This document shows, piece by piece, positions 9,888 through 19,813 of a stretch of DNA of 64,000 nucleotides. The stretch is from positions 1 to 64,000 of the forward strand of contig CACXUY010000003.1 of assembly GCA_902770965.1 (NCBI GenBank), given 5' to 3'. Both the position numbers and the translations under genes were made by a program. How positions within the stretch are numbered: position 1 is the stretch's first letter; each line of letters opens with the position of its first letter. The DNA is from an uncultured Lachnospiraceae bacterium (GTDB lineage: Bacteria > Bacillota > Clostridia > Lachnospirales > Lachnospiraceae). The notes beneath the pieces were generated by a model. The model ran no database searches. It was not told the DNA's origin and worked only from the letters and a program-made list of their open reading frames with translations.

Positions 9888-10625
9888 TCAGCTTGAGAAC
9901 AAGTATCCGATATACTGCAGGGCGGTATCTGTTCTTTCGCTGTTTGCGATTATCCCAAGATAAACGTCGCCGTCAAATGCAGCGGTTTTGAAAATGGGAA
10001 GCGCTGATACATTGATGGCGTTTTGGACAGATTCGGTGATGATCTGTTCTTCGTCAGCCACACCAAGCATTACCTCAAGTGAATTGTCGGAGATGACTAC
10101 CTTGTTCTCTGTCAGAAGCTGTTCCATTGCGGTGGAAAACTCCCCGTCATATCTGGATAATGATTCGGAAAGATCAAGAAGGTAACCGTTGTTAGAGAAG
10201 ATATCATAACCTTCACGATTCATAAGTACCAGGTCCATCTGTTTTGCGCTTATGGCTCCCGTTACCTTCATCTTTGAAGCATAGGCATATTCGTGATTAA
10301 GCGTGTCAGCATTTTCTGACAGGTATAAATTCTGATAAAGGTAGACCTCGTTCTTTTTCGGATCTGCATCTGCATATGTCAGAAAATCGGAGGTCAGCAG
10401 TTTTTCCGTATCATCGCTGACGGAAACGTTGACCAGGGCAAGATGCAGCAGAGGCTGCTTATGGGTCAGGCTCCGATGAATTACGGAGCCGAGAACCATG
10501 CAGGCGAGCAGGATCAGAAAAATGGGCAGTTTATAATAGGTAAAAACATGCTCCAGCTTCTTTGATGGACTCATGTTTTTAAAAGCCGCCAGATGGGCGG
10601 CTTTTTCTTGCTCAGAGAGTATCAT
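9888..10625 (-). CDS. Unknown single-pass membrane protein of the sugar locus
   Basis: I do not recognise a named family. The 245-residue product has a basic N-terminal cytoplasmic stretch, one strong membrane helix (about 31-52, with LPIFLILLACMVLGSVI) and a roughly 190-residue outer domain with alternating strands and helices. The helix is uncleaved, so the outer part stays tethered. I start at 10625 because GGAGG is 9 bases upstream; the ATG at 10634 abuts the GGAGG and is unlikely. It overlaps the end of the DUF624 gene by 14 bases, so LacI regulator, DUF624 protein and this protein are translated from one message. A role as an accessory of sugar uptake is inferred from context only. Confidence 0.6.
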   Translation of the reverse strand: MILSEQEKAAHLAAFKNMSPSKKLEHVFTYYKLPIFLILLACMVLGSVIHRSLTHKQPLLHLALVNVSVSDDTEKLLTSDFLTYADADPKKNEVYLYQNLYLSENADTLNHEYAYASKMKVTGAISAKQMDLVLMNREGYDIFSNNGYLLDLSESLSRYDGEFSTAMEQLLTENKVVISDNSLEVMLGVADEEQIITESVQNAINVSALPIFKTAAFDGDVYLGIIANSERTDTALQYIGYLFSS

Positions 10626-11265
10626 CTTCTTCATCCTCCTTCGGCGTGCCGGAGCACGCGATAAGAATGCGGTCAAGCAGCCAGGAGCTTATCAGGGCGC
10701 ACAGTCCCTCACCGAAAATGATAAGGGGGGTAAATACGGCTATAACAGCGTAAAACATCGCAAAATGTATGGCAAATACCAGCAGGGTGGCGAAAAGATA
10801 ATGAGTGCCTATAAGGAAGGAGTTCCGCAGCATGGCGAGGTTGGTATTGCTGACGCTCGCAAGCAGCGGGAACACGTATTCCAGCACGATGAAGTACACA
10901 ACGATCACGGCGATCACCAGTGCGAGAAGCAGGGTCCATGCGACGGCAGCGGTTCCGTGTGAGCTTTGGCGAAGGTGGAAGAGTATATAACAGTCGAGGC
11001 CGAGGAACAGCCCGATTCCAAGGAGGAGCATCCATAGCTGCGTAGCCTGCTTGAAATTCTCTTTGAACGCCTTGAAGAAATGGGCTGTCACATGGGAATC
11101 CTCGCCGCGGACGATCTTAAGGCTTGCGTAGTAGAGCGCTGTGGTCGAAGCTCCGACCGTAAAGATCGGAAGAGAGCAGACGAGCCAAAGAAGATTGAGC
11201 ATACAGGCATAACAGAGCTTCAGTATGAACTGACTGAATCTGCTCTCATATGAGAATAATCTCAT
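10612..11265 (-). CDS. DUF624 (YesL-like) membrane protein
   Basis: A 217-residue protein with about five or six membrane helices, the first at 15-38 containing LLWLVCSLPIFTVG, a stretch typical of the DUF624/YesL family. Such proteins are commonly encoded with CUT1 sugar transporters and regulators in Firmicutes, but their function is not established. The start overlaps the stop of the LacI-type gene (TGATG) and its end overlaps the next gene, so all three form one tight operon. The C-terminal tail is acidic (KEDEEDD). Confidence 0.85.
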   Translation of the reverse strand: MRLFSYESRFSQFILKLCYACMLNLLWLVCSLPIFTVGASTTALYYASLKIVRGEDSHVTAHFFKAFKENFKQATQLWMLLLGIGLFLGLDCYILFHLRQSSHGTAAVAWTLLLALVIAVIVVYFIVLEYVFPLLASVSNTNLAMLRNSFLIGTHYLFATLLVFAIHFAMFYAVIAVFTPLIIFGEGLCALISSWLLDRILIACSGTPKEDEEDDTL

Positions 11266-12326
11266 CAGTTGCTCCTTTCATCACAGATAGCAGTGGATTC
11301 GCGCAAAACGATATCCGTATGGGTGTGTACGATACGGTAGTCCAAAGAAGGCTCGTTGATGCGTGTCATCAGAAGCTGCACTGCCGAAAAAGCCATGGCC
11401 TGAGTGTGGATATGAATAGTACTCAGCGGCGCGGGCGTGATACGTGATTCGGGTGAGTCGTCAAAACCCAGGATGAGCACGTCTTCGGGAACCCGTTTGT
11501 CGATGGCTATTAAAGCTCTGATGGTATCAAAAGCTATAAAATCATTCGCGCAGATGAAAACATCCGGCAGCTCCTTGAGATTGGCCAGATGCTCAACGAC
11601 CTCCTCGTCGATGGTGCTGCGTAAGATACAGAAATCTTCCTCTACGGGAGCATTGGCTATGGTCATAGCGTTGATGAAGGCACAATAGCGTTCGAAAAAT
11701 GAATGGCAGTGCTTATAATCGCCGATGAAACCGATGCGCCGCTTTCCCAGACGTATCATGTCGTGAACAAAACGCATGATCTCAGTGGTGTTGTCCATGA
11801 AGAGCTGGTCGGCAGGCAGTGATCTACCGTCAAGCTTAGGGGGGCAGTCAACGAACAGAACCGGTAAGCCAAGGCCGCATACCATCTCATCATAGGCATA
11901 ATTGAACATCTCGATGCAGATCACTGCCTTAACCCGGTCTCTCTGGAAGCTGAAGGGCAGAGCCATGTGCTGAAGGTTTTCTTCAGTGACGCGGTGTAAG
12001 GTCATAGTATAGCCTAGCTGAGAAAGTTCCTGCTGCAATTTATCAAGCATTGTGGAGGCAAAGTGTGACTGGGTGAGAAAGGCAGCAGTGAGTATCGCGA
12101 TCTCTCCTTGAAAACGGTTGGGGAGATGTGGTCTCACTACAGAGTCGGAGACAGAAGAGATGGTCCTGAAGTAGGAGAACTGCTTATAGCCCATCTCTAT
12201 TGCCTTCTGAAGGATCTTTTCGCGAGTGCTATCAGCCAGACCATCAGAATTGTTGATCGCCTTGGAAACGGTATTACGGGAAATACCCATAGCGTCCGCA
12301 ATATCTTGAATAGTTACTTTTTTCAT
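11265..12326 (-). CDS. LacI-family transcriptional regulator
   Basis: A 353-residue repressor. Residues 4-50 form the LacI helix-turn-helix (TIQDIADAMGISRNTVSKAIN), with the hinge region around 50-60, followed by a periplasmic-binding-protein-like effector domain (about 70-345). It is divergent from the permease-binding protein-GH32 genes and most likely controls them in response to a fructoside; that is inference from position. It is first in a leftward operon with DUF624. The start is supported by AAAGG about 8 bases upstream and by the family N-terminus. Confidence 0.93.
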   Translation of the reverse strand: MKKVTIQDIADAMGISRNTVSKAINNSDGLADSTREKILQKAIEMGYKQFSYFRTISSVSDSVVRPHLPNRFQGEIAILTAAFLTQSHFASTMLDKLQQELSQLGYTMTLHRVTEENLQHMALPFSFQRDRVKAVICIEMFNYAYDEMVCGLGLPVLFVDCPPKLDGRSLPADQLFMDNTTEIMRFVHDMIRLGKRRIGFIGDYKHCHSFFERYCAFINAMTIANAPVEEDFCILRSTIDEEVVEHLANLKELPDVFICANDFIAFDTIRALIAIDKRVPEDVLILGFDDSPESRITPAPLSTIHIHTQAMAFSAVQLLMTRINEPSLDYRIVHTHTDIVLRESTAICDERSN

Positions 12327-12390
12327 ATCAGGAAACCTTTCTCAAAGATCTGTTAAGACCGATAATTACATCATTTATAAGTTTACTCAA

Positions 12391-12420
12391 ATATTAGCAT
12401 AAAAGTTTATAAGCTGTCAA
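12391..12420 (-). promoter_or_regulatory. Promoter of the LacI-regulator operon
   Basis: On the minus strand TTGACA (12420-12415), an 18-base spacer and TAATAT (12396-12391). The -35 box abuts the direct repeats at 12419-12486, so autoregulation is possible. Confidence 0.6.
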
Positions 12421-12486
12421 AGGAAAACAGATACGTCGTCAATTGCAAAAGAATTGCCAAAGGGAAACAGATATATCGCTCATTAT
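12419..12486. promoter_or_regulatory. Direct repeats between the divergent sugar-locus promoters
   Basis: Two imperfect copies of AAAGGAAACAGATAYRTCG followed by a short AT-rich tail, starting at about 12419 and 12459, exactly 40 bases apart. Between them lies CAATT-N7-AATTG. The spacing of about four helical turns and the position between divergent promoters make this a candidate operator pair for the LacI-type regulator. Confidence 0.4.
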
Positions 12487-12550
12487 AAAAAACAAAATGA
12501 TTGTTGTAGTTAAATATGGGAACGAAATATGTGCAATTGAAAACATTCTA

Positions 12551-12579
12551 TTGACACGTAAAGGTGCAAATGCTAACAT
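12551..12579 (+). promoter_or_regulatory. Promoter of the permease-SBP-GH32 operon
   Basis: TTGACA (12551-12556), a 17-base spacer and TAACAT (12574-12579), about 87 bases before the first permease ATG. The -35 is perfect. Confidence 0.7.
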
Positions 12580-12665
12580 ATAAGCAAAATTAACCGTCAG
12601 TATAGATGTATATGTATTGTATGAAACACATGCACATGACGGAATAGTAAAGGAGGAGGAGCACT

Positions 12666-13610
12666 ATGAAAAATGCTTCATCGCCGTCAATTGAGAAGAG
12701 CGGCGGAGGCTCGAAGATCCACAACACACTGGTGTATGTCAGGCAGCACTGGCAGCTGTATGTGATCTTCATGTTGCCGGCATTTTTGCTGACAGTGATA
12801 TTCCGCTATCTTCCCATGGGCGGTATCATGATCGCGTTCACAGAGTATAACCCTATACGTGGTTTCTTTGCGAGCGAGTGGGTCGGTCTGGACAACTTTA
12901 AACGTTTTCTCTCGTCCCCTGATTTCATGAGATATCTTGTCAACACCCTTAAGCTGAGCGTATTCGGCCTGCTTTGGGGATTTCCCGCGCCGATTCTGCT
13001 GGCATTCCTGCTTAACCGTATACTGAGCACCAAGACCAAGCAGAATCTGCAGCTAATCTTGTACATGCCGAATTTTATTTCGGTTATCGTGCTTTGCGGT
13101 ATCGTCCGCATTTTGCTTTCCCCTACAGGAATGATCAATTCACTGCTGGGAACGGGCACGAATTTCATGACTATGCCTGAAGCATTCCGAACGATATACA
13201 TTGCTTCGGGTATATGGCAGGGCGCAGGCTGGGCTTCTATAATCTATACCGCGGCTCTTTCAAACGCGAGCAAGGAGCTGAAGGAAGCAGCAGTCATTGA
13301 CGGCGCCAATATCATCCAGCAGATCAAAGCGGTCGAGTGGCCTGCCATCAAGGACACTGTCCTGATTCAGTTCATCATGTCCGTCGGAAACATCATGTCC
13401 GTTGGTTTCGAGAAAGCCTACGCGCTGCAGACAGACCTGAACCTGAATACCTCCGAGATTATTTCAACTTATGTTTACAAGAAGGGTCTTCTCGACGGTG
13501 ATTATGGGTTCTCTACAGCGGTCGGCTTGTTCAACACGGTCATCAACGTCATCCTTCTGATATCCATGAACGCCCTCGTCAAGAAGATGAACGAAGGCAA
13601 GGGAATCTAA
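12666..13610 (+). CDS. CUT1 sugar ABC transporter permease (LplB/MalF-like)
   Basis: One of two membrane subunits importing a sugar or oligosaccharide. The 314-residue protein has a short cytoplasmic N-terminus, about six membrane helices starting at 36 (YVIFMLPAFLLTVIF), and the permease EAA loop as KEAAVIDGANIIQQ near 205-218, which contacts the ATPase. AGGAGGAGG precedes the ATG. The next permease gene follows after 17 bases. No ATP-binding subunit is encoded nearby, so a shared MsmK-type ATPase elsewhere is likely, as is common for this subfamily. Confidence 0.92.
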   Translation: MKNASSPSIEKSGGGSKIHNTLVYVRQHWQLYVIFMLPAFLLTVIFRYLPMGGIMIAFTEYNPIRGFFASEWVGLDNFKRFLSSPDFMRYLVNTLKLSVFGLLWGFPAPILLAFLLNRILSTKTKQNLQLILYMPNFISVIVLCGIVRILLSPTGMINSLLGTGTNFMTMPEAFRTIYIASGIWQGAGWASIIYTAALSNASKELKEAAVIDGANIIQQIKAVEWPAIKDTVLIQFIMSVGNIMSVGFEKAYALQTDLNLNTSEIISTYVYKKGLLDGDYGFSTAVGLFNTVINVILLISMNALVKKMNEGKGI

Positions 13611-13627
13611 GGAAAGGGGGATGAATC

Positions 13628-14533
13628 ATGAAACCAAAAAAGAAAAGCGAGTTTGCCAAATATCCCGCCGGCGATAAGACTGTGCTTATCATAGGATACG
13701 TGATCCTTGGTCTTTTCATAGCGGCAATCATCTTTCCGGTGGTATATATCATCCTTGCGTCATTCATAGACCCGATCACGCTCCAGAATAAAGGCCTGAC
13801 CTTTGATTTCAGCAAATGGACTTTGACCGCATATGAACGAGTCCTGGGCAACTCACAGATTTGGATCGGTTTCAAGAACGCGCTGATTTATTCGGTTTTG
13901 TTCACGATCCTTTCTGTAGTCGTTACGCTGCTGGCAGCTTATCCTATGTCGCGGACGGATTTTAAAGGACGCGGTTTCTTCAACACTATTTACGTCATAA
14001 CGATGTTCTTCGGAGGCGGCCTTATCCCCACCTACCTGCTGATAAGCAATCTCCACATGCTGGATACCATATGGGCGATACTGCTCCCTGGCGCGTTCAG
14101 CGTATGGAATATGATCATTGCCCGCACCTATTATATGGGCATACCCCGCGACCTGCAGGAGGCGGCCGAGATAGACGGAGCAAACGAGATGGTTTACTTC
14201 TTCAAGATCCTGCTTCCCGTCTGCACTCCGATCATCGCGACTATAGCGATGTGGCAGTTCGTCGGCATGTGGAACAGCTACTTCGACGCGATGATCTACC
14301 TGAACAGTGCTTCCAAGCAGCCTTTGCAGCTGGTGCTCCGTTCCATCCTGGTTCAGAACCAGCCCGAACCCGGCATGGTCTCTGACATGCAGAGTACCGC
14401 GGAACGCGCTCAGCTTGCCGAGCTTCTGAAGTACGCGACAATCATCATTTCCAGTCTGCCTTTGATGATCATGTATCCCTTCTTCCAGAAGTACTTTGAT
14501 AATGGCATCATGGCCGGAGCTGTAAAGGGTTGA
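13628..14533 (+). CDS. CUT1 sugar ABC transporter permease (YtcP/MalG-like)
   Basis: Partner membrane subunit of the transporter, 301 residues. It has six predicted helices, the first at about 20-42 (VLIIGYVILGLFIAAIIFPVVYI), and the EAA motif as QEAAEIDGANEMVYF near 179-193. The stretch PTYLLISNLHMLDT and the terminal YPFFQKYFDNGIMAGAVKG are typical of the YtcP group that works with large binding lipoproteins. GGGGG lies about 8 bases upstream of the ATG. It is followed by a 140-base gap (14534-14673) holding a GC-rich self-complementary stretch but no gene, which could tune expression of the binding protein. Confidence 0.92.
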   Translation: MKPKKKSEFAKYPAGDKTVLIIGYVILGLFIAAIIFPVVYIILASFIDPITLQNKGLTFDFSKWTLTAYERVLGNSQIWIGFKNALIYSVLFTILSVVVTLLAAYPMSRTDFKGRGFFNTIYVITMFFGGGLIPTYLLISNLHMLDTIWAILLPGAFSVWNMIIARTYYMGIPRDLQEAAEIDGANEMVYFFKILLPVCTPIIATIAMWQFVGMWNSYFDAMIYLNSASKQPLQLVLRSILVQNQPEPGMVSDMQSTAERAQLAELLKYATIIISSLPLMIMYPFFQKYFDNGIMAGAVKG

Positions 14534-14673
14534 TTGCCTGGCATGACCGCGTCCGGGGATAAGCTGCTGCAGCAGCCGGGTATGACCCTGAACGCAGGTT
14601 GAGAAGGATTGCCTCCGGGCGATAAAAGCACCGAAACAATATGTAAAAGCAAAACACAAAAGGAGAAAGAAAA

Positions 14674-16374
14674 ATGAGAAGACTTTGCAAATCCATTGCG
14701 CTTGTCATGATGGTTGCCTTGTCAATGGGTCTTATCGCTGGCTGCGGTAACAGTACCGATTCAGGCAACCAGGGCAACAGCTCCGGCAATCAGAGCAAGG
14801 GTGATTCCGCGCAGACTACGGAGATCGATCCCGCGTCCCTTGAGTTCCCTCTTGCCGAGACTGCGGAGATATCCGCTCTGACCAACTATCCGGCCGGCAG
14901 CGAGTCCGAGCCCAACAACCGCACCATCTTCAAGCGTCTTGAAGAGAAGACCAACGTCCATGTTAACTGGAAAGCTATCCAGAGCGATCAGTGGGGCGAC
15001 AAGATCCAGCTTGAGATGTCCAACATCAAAACTCTTCCCGAATTGGTTTTCAATGCACAGTTCGGAGATACTGACCTTCTCAAGTACGCGAAGCAGGGCG
15101 TTATCATCAATGTTGAGGAATACATTGACAAGTATATGCCGAACCTGAAGAAGGTATTTGAAGAGGTTCCGGAGTACCGCACGATGTGCACGGATGAGAA
15201 CGGACATATCTGGGCTTTTCCTTGGATAGAGCAGCTGGGAAGCAATAAGACCGCTATCCAGACCGTCGGAAATATGCCTTTCATCAATACTGCATGGCTT
15301 AACTTCCTTAATCTCGAGATGCCTAAGACTGTGGACGAGTTCGAGAAGGTTCTGATCGCGTTCCGCGACAACGCGGCTTCTCTGAAAGCGCAGTTCAACA
15401 TCGAGGGTGACATCATTCCTCTTTCCTGCATCATAAGCGGCGGCAATGAAGACTGCACGATTCTTTGCAACGGCTTTGGCGAAGGTTACGGCGATCCTGA
15501 TCCCGGCAGGCACATTGTGGTCAGTGACGACGGCAAGGTTGTCTGCACTGCTACAACAGAAGGCTTCCGCAAGGGCATAGAGTGGCTTAACAAGCTGTAC
15601 ACCGAGAACCTGATCGACCCTGACGCATTTACTCAGGAGTGGTCAACTTATGTTGCCAAGGGCAAATCAGGCCGCTATGGCGTCTGCTTTACCTGGGACG
15701 TCGCTAACATCGCTCCTTCGCTTGAAGGCTGGGCGCCTCTTCCCGCGCTTGAGGCCGATGTGCGTAACATCACCCCCGCAAACGGCTCCTTCACCTCTGG
15801 TTTTGACCGCGGCCGCTGCGTGATCACCGCTAACGCGAAGAACCCCGCGCTTATCTGCGCATGGCTTGATCAGATGTATGATCCTTTCCAGTCTCCTCAG
15901 AACAACTGGGGTACCTACGGCGAGGATGATGATTTCGATATCTTTGAACTTAGCACTAACGCTAACGGCGAACAGATGCTTAAGCACGCTCCTTTAGGCG
16001 ATGCTTCACCGGTCGAAGTCCGCGAGGCGGAGTGCGTCGGCGGCCCTCTTGCAATACTCGACAGCTACTACGGTGTGTATGTAACCTGCCCCGATGACGC
16101 ACAGTATCGTCTTGACTGGATCAAGGATATCTATACCCCGGACATGAATACGAAGAATGTTTTCCCTAACGTCTTCATGACCACTGATGATACCAAGACC
16201 GTATCCAATCTCAATGCCGACATCAACAAGTGCATCAACACCGCGAGAGCTGATTGGATCATGAATGGTTTTGGAGATGCCGAGTGGGAGAAGCTGCAGA
16301 GCGACCTCAAGGCTTATAAGCTCGATGACCTTATGGCAATCTACCAGAAGTATTATGACGCATATAGCGAGTAA
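14674..16374 (+). CDS. Extracellular sugar-binding lipoprotein
   Basis: The substrate-capture protein of the ABC importer. The 566-residue product begins with a lipoprotein signal peptide (MRRLCK, hydrophobic core, lipobox IAGC with Cys at 24), then a Gly/Asn/Ser-rich linker (about 25-50) and a two-lobed binding domain. The length matches the large LplA-type binding proteins paired with LplB/YtcP permeases. AAAGGAG precedes the ATG. The GH32 enzyme gene begins 23 bases after its stop, so a beta-fructoside (sucrose, kestose or other fructo-oligosaccharide) is the likely ligand; this is inference. Confidence 0.92.
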   Translation: MRRLCKSIALVMMVALSMGLIAGCGNSTDSGNQGNSSGNQSKGDSAQTTEIDPASLEFPLAETAEISALTNYPAGSESEPNNRTIFKRLEEKTNVHVNWKAIQSDQWGDKIQLEMSNIKTLPELVFNAQFGDTDLLKYAKQGVIINVEEYIDKYMPNLKKVFEEVPEYRTMCTDENGHIWAFPWIEQLGSNKTAIQTVGNMPFINTAWLNFLNLEMPKTVDEFEKVLIAFRDNAASLKAQFNIEGDIIPLSCIISGGNEDCTILCNGFGEGYGDPDPGRHIVVSDDGKVVCTATTEGFRKGIEWLNKLYTENLIDPDAFTQEWSTYVAKGKSGRYGVCFTWDVANIAPSLEGWAPLPALEADVRNITPANGSFTSGFDRGRCVITANAKNPALICAWLDQMYDPFQSPQNNWGTYGEDDDFDIFELSTNANGEQMLKHAPLGDASPVEVREAECVGGPLAILDSYYGVYVTCPDDAQYRLDWIKDIYTPDMNTKNVFPNVFMTTDDTKTVSNLNADINKCINTARADWIMNGFGDAEWEKLQSDLKAYKLDDLMAIYQKYYDAYSE

Positions 16375-16397
16375 CGCTATCAACGGAGGTTTTCTCA

Positions 16398-17882
16398 ATG
16401 ATCAGTAAGATGCTGCGACGTGCCCGTGATTTTGAGAACAAATATCTGCCCTATACGGTGTCGGAATTGCCTAAATTTCACGTGACTGGCGGCATTGGCT
16501 GGATAAACGATCCGAACGGCTTCGCGCCGTATAAGGGTGAGTACCATCTGTTTTTCCAGTATTACCCCTATGACACGAAATGGGGTCCCATGCATTGGGG
16601 CCATGTAAAAACGACGGATTTTATACGTTGGGAACGTTTGCCTGCCGCCTTGGCTCCGGACGCAGAATATGATCAGGATGGTTGCTTCTCGGGCAGTTCA
16701 GTAGAGCTGCCCGATGGGCGCCAGCTCTTGATGTATACGGGAGTGAGGACTGTTCGGCGCCGTAACGGAATGATTGAATCCTTTCAGACACAGTGTATTG
16801 CTGTAGGAGACGGCGTTGATTATGAAAAGCATGCGAACAATCCTGTCATCGATGCCTCATCCCTTCCGGAGGGCGGCAGCGTCCACGATTTTCGCGACCC
16901 CAAGATCTGGCGCGAGAATGATCGCTATTATGCCGTCATCGGAAACCGCTGCAAGGATGGCAGCGGGACGATCCTTCTTTATGAGAGCGAGGATGCAGTT
17001 TCCTGGAAGTATGTGAGCATAGTCTCGTCCTGCCATAATCAGTATGGAAGGATGTGGGAGTGTCCGGATCTCTTTGCTCTTGATGGCAAGGACGTCCTGT
17101 TGGTGAGTCCTCAGGAGATGGAGGCTATCGGTCTGGAGTTCCATCCCGGCAACGCCAATGTGTGCCTCATCGGATCATTGGATAAGAGGATCAACCATCT
17201 GGTTCGCGAGAGCGTGCAGGCGATAGACTACGGCCTTGATTTTTACGCGCCGCAGACGCTGCTCACGGAAGACGGCCGCCGTGTGATGATCGCCTGGATG
17301 CAGAATTGGGAGACCTCCTTCAGCAAGGTACAGGAGCTGCGTTTCTTTGGACAGATGACCCTGCCAAGAGAACTGTCGCTTAAAGAGGGACGGCTGATAC
17401 AGAATCCCGTACGCGAGCTTGAGAAATACCGCGGGATAAAGAACGAGTATCATAACGTCCTCATCAATGGAGAGACAAGTCTTCGCAGTATTAACGGACG
17501 TTATCTCGACATGACAGTGACAGTGCGTCCTGGTAACGAAAACAATATTTACAAATGGTTCCGGCTGTACGTGGCCAAGGACGGCGAGCATTTTACTTTT
17601 ATCCGTTTCAGGCCTGAAACAGGAACGATCAAGGTTGACAGGACTCACAGCGGATTCCCTCATGATATCGTGAATGTCCGCGAGTTCCCTATCAATTCCA
17701 GAAATGGCATCCTGAAGCTCCGTATTATCATGGATCGTTACAGTCTGGAGATATTTGTGAATGACGGTGAGCAGGCGGCTTCATTTGTCCTTTATACACC
17801 TGTCGAGGCAGGTTCCATCAGCTTCTCATCTGATGGCGCAGTGCTTTTAAACGTTGAAAAATACGAGCTTTGCATTGATTGA
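16398..17882 (+). CDS. GH32 beta-fructosidase (sucrose/fructo-oligosaccharide hydrolase)
   Basis: Cleaves terminal beta-fructosyl bonds. The 494-residue protein has the GH32 catalytic triad: the nucleophile Asp in WINDPNG (about 35-41), the transition-state Asp in FRDPKIW (165-171) and the acid/base Glu in WECPDLF (220-226), all on the five-bladed propeller, followed by a C-terminal beta-sandwich (about 350-490). There is no signal peptide, so it acts in the cytoplasm on imported substrate, consistent with the ABC genes before it. CGGAGG precedes the ATG. It could be a sucrose-6-phosphate hydrolase, but an ABC rather than a PTS neighbour favours unphosphorylated substrates. It is the last gene of the operon; a terminator follows at 17906. 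Confidence 0.9.
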   Translation: MISKMLRRARDFENKYLPYTVSELPKFHVTGGIGWINDPNGFAPYKGEYHLFFQYYPYDTKWGPMHWGHVKTTDFIRWERLPAALAPDAEYDQDGCFSGSSVELPDGRQLLMYTGVRTVRRRNGMIESFQTQCIAVGDGVDYEKHANNPVIDASSLPEGGSVHDFRDPKIWRENDRYYAVIGNRCKDGSGTILLYESEDAVSWKYVSIVSSCHNQYGRMWECPDLFALDGKDVLLVSPQEMEAIGLEFHPGNANVCLIGSLDKRINHLVRESVQAIDYGLDFYAPQTLLTEDGRRVMIAWMQNWETSFSKVQELRFFGQMTLPRELSLKEGRLIQNPVRELEKYRGIKNEYHNVLINGETSLRSINGRYLDMTVTVRPGNENNIYKWFRLYVAKDGEHFTFIRFRPETGTIKVDRTHSGFPHDIVNVREFPINSRNGILKLRIIMDRYSLEIFVNDGEQAASFVLYTPVEAGSISFSSDGAVLLNVEKYELCID

Positions 17883-17905
17883 GTAACAAAAAATGAGAAT
17901 ATACG

Positions 17906-17945
17906 GACGGCTTGAAGTTCAACACTTCAGCCGTCTTCTTTCTTT
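17906..17945 (+). terminator. Terminator of the sugar operon
   Basis: GACGGCTTGAAG and CTTCAGCCGTC form a stem with one bulge, followed by TTCTTTCTTT. Confidence 0.75.
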
Positions 17946-18010
17946 AAAAGTCGGTCCCCACGAAGCTGGCAGCCATAAAGGGATGCATACAGGCGTGCTG
18001 AATAGTTACG
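17941..18010 (-). repeat. Family-1 element, partial, joined to a family-2 end
   Basis: TCTTTAAAAGTCGGTCCCC through CCATAAAGGGATGCATACAGGCG matches the inverted right half of the family-1 element. It runs directly into GTGCTGAATAGTTAC, the end of the family-2 element, suggesting a fused or nested insertion. Confidence 0.65.
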
Positions 18011-18062
18011 TTTATTTTAAATTGACAGGAAGCATGTTCTGATCGGTAATCGAAAATCATAA

Positions 18063-18091
18063 TTGACAAGGTCAACTGAGTTTGATATATT
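18063..18091 (+). promoter_or_regulatory. Promoter of guaB
   Basis: TTGACA (18063-18068), a 17-base spacer and TATATT (18086-18091), about 42 bases before the ATG. Confidence 0.7.
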
Positions 18092-18130
18092 TCTTAAAAT
18101 ACTTATAGGAGAGCTTTTGTCAGGAGGTAA

Positions 18131-19594
<1,464 letters not shown>

Positions 19595-19627
19595 TTGCCT
19601 ATGTTTCGCGGATTCAGATGATTAGGT

Positions 19628-19658
19628 CTACCCGCTTCGAGGGACCGACATTATAAAG
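19628..19658 (+). repeat. Family-1 element, short 3' fragment
   Basis: CTACCCGCTTCGAGGGACCGAC followed by a short TTATAAAG tail matches the right-hand end of the family-1 element. It abuts the guaB/hppA terminator. Confidence 0.55.
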
Positions 19659-19714
19659 AAAGAACAGCCGACAGCATTGCTTCAATGTGACAATGCTGTC
19701 GGCTGTTCTTTTTT
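19659..19714. terminator. Bidirectional terminator between guaB and hppA
   Basis: A 20-base perfect inverted repeat, AAGAACAGCCGACAGCATTG (19660-19679) and its complement (19691-19710), flanked by A-rich and T-rich ends. It serves both convergent genes. Confidence 0.9.
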
Positions 19715-19813
19715 ATAGCTGTGCTTTTCAGTCTGTGCTTTTCAGTCGGTTGTCAGACTTGGTTCAGCAAGAGGTGCGTAAAAGCAAGTACCGACCAGTT
19801 GTATGGATGCCCG

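Noticed and set aside
13853..14659. A 268-codon minus-strand open frame opposite the second permease
   Set aside because: It mirrors the permease codons, has low-complexity charged text without a fold signature and no ribosome site; the plus-strand permease is certain.
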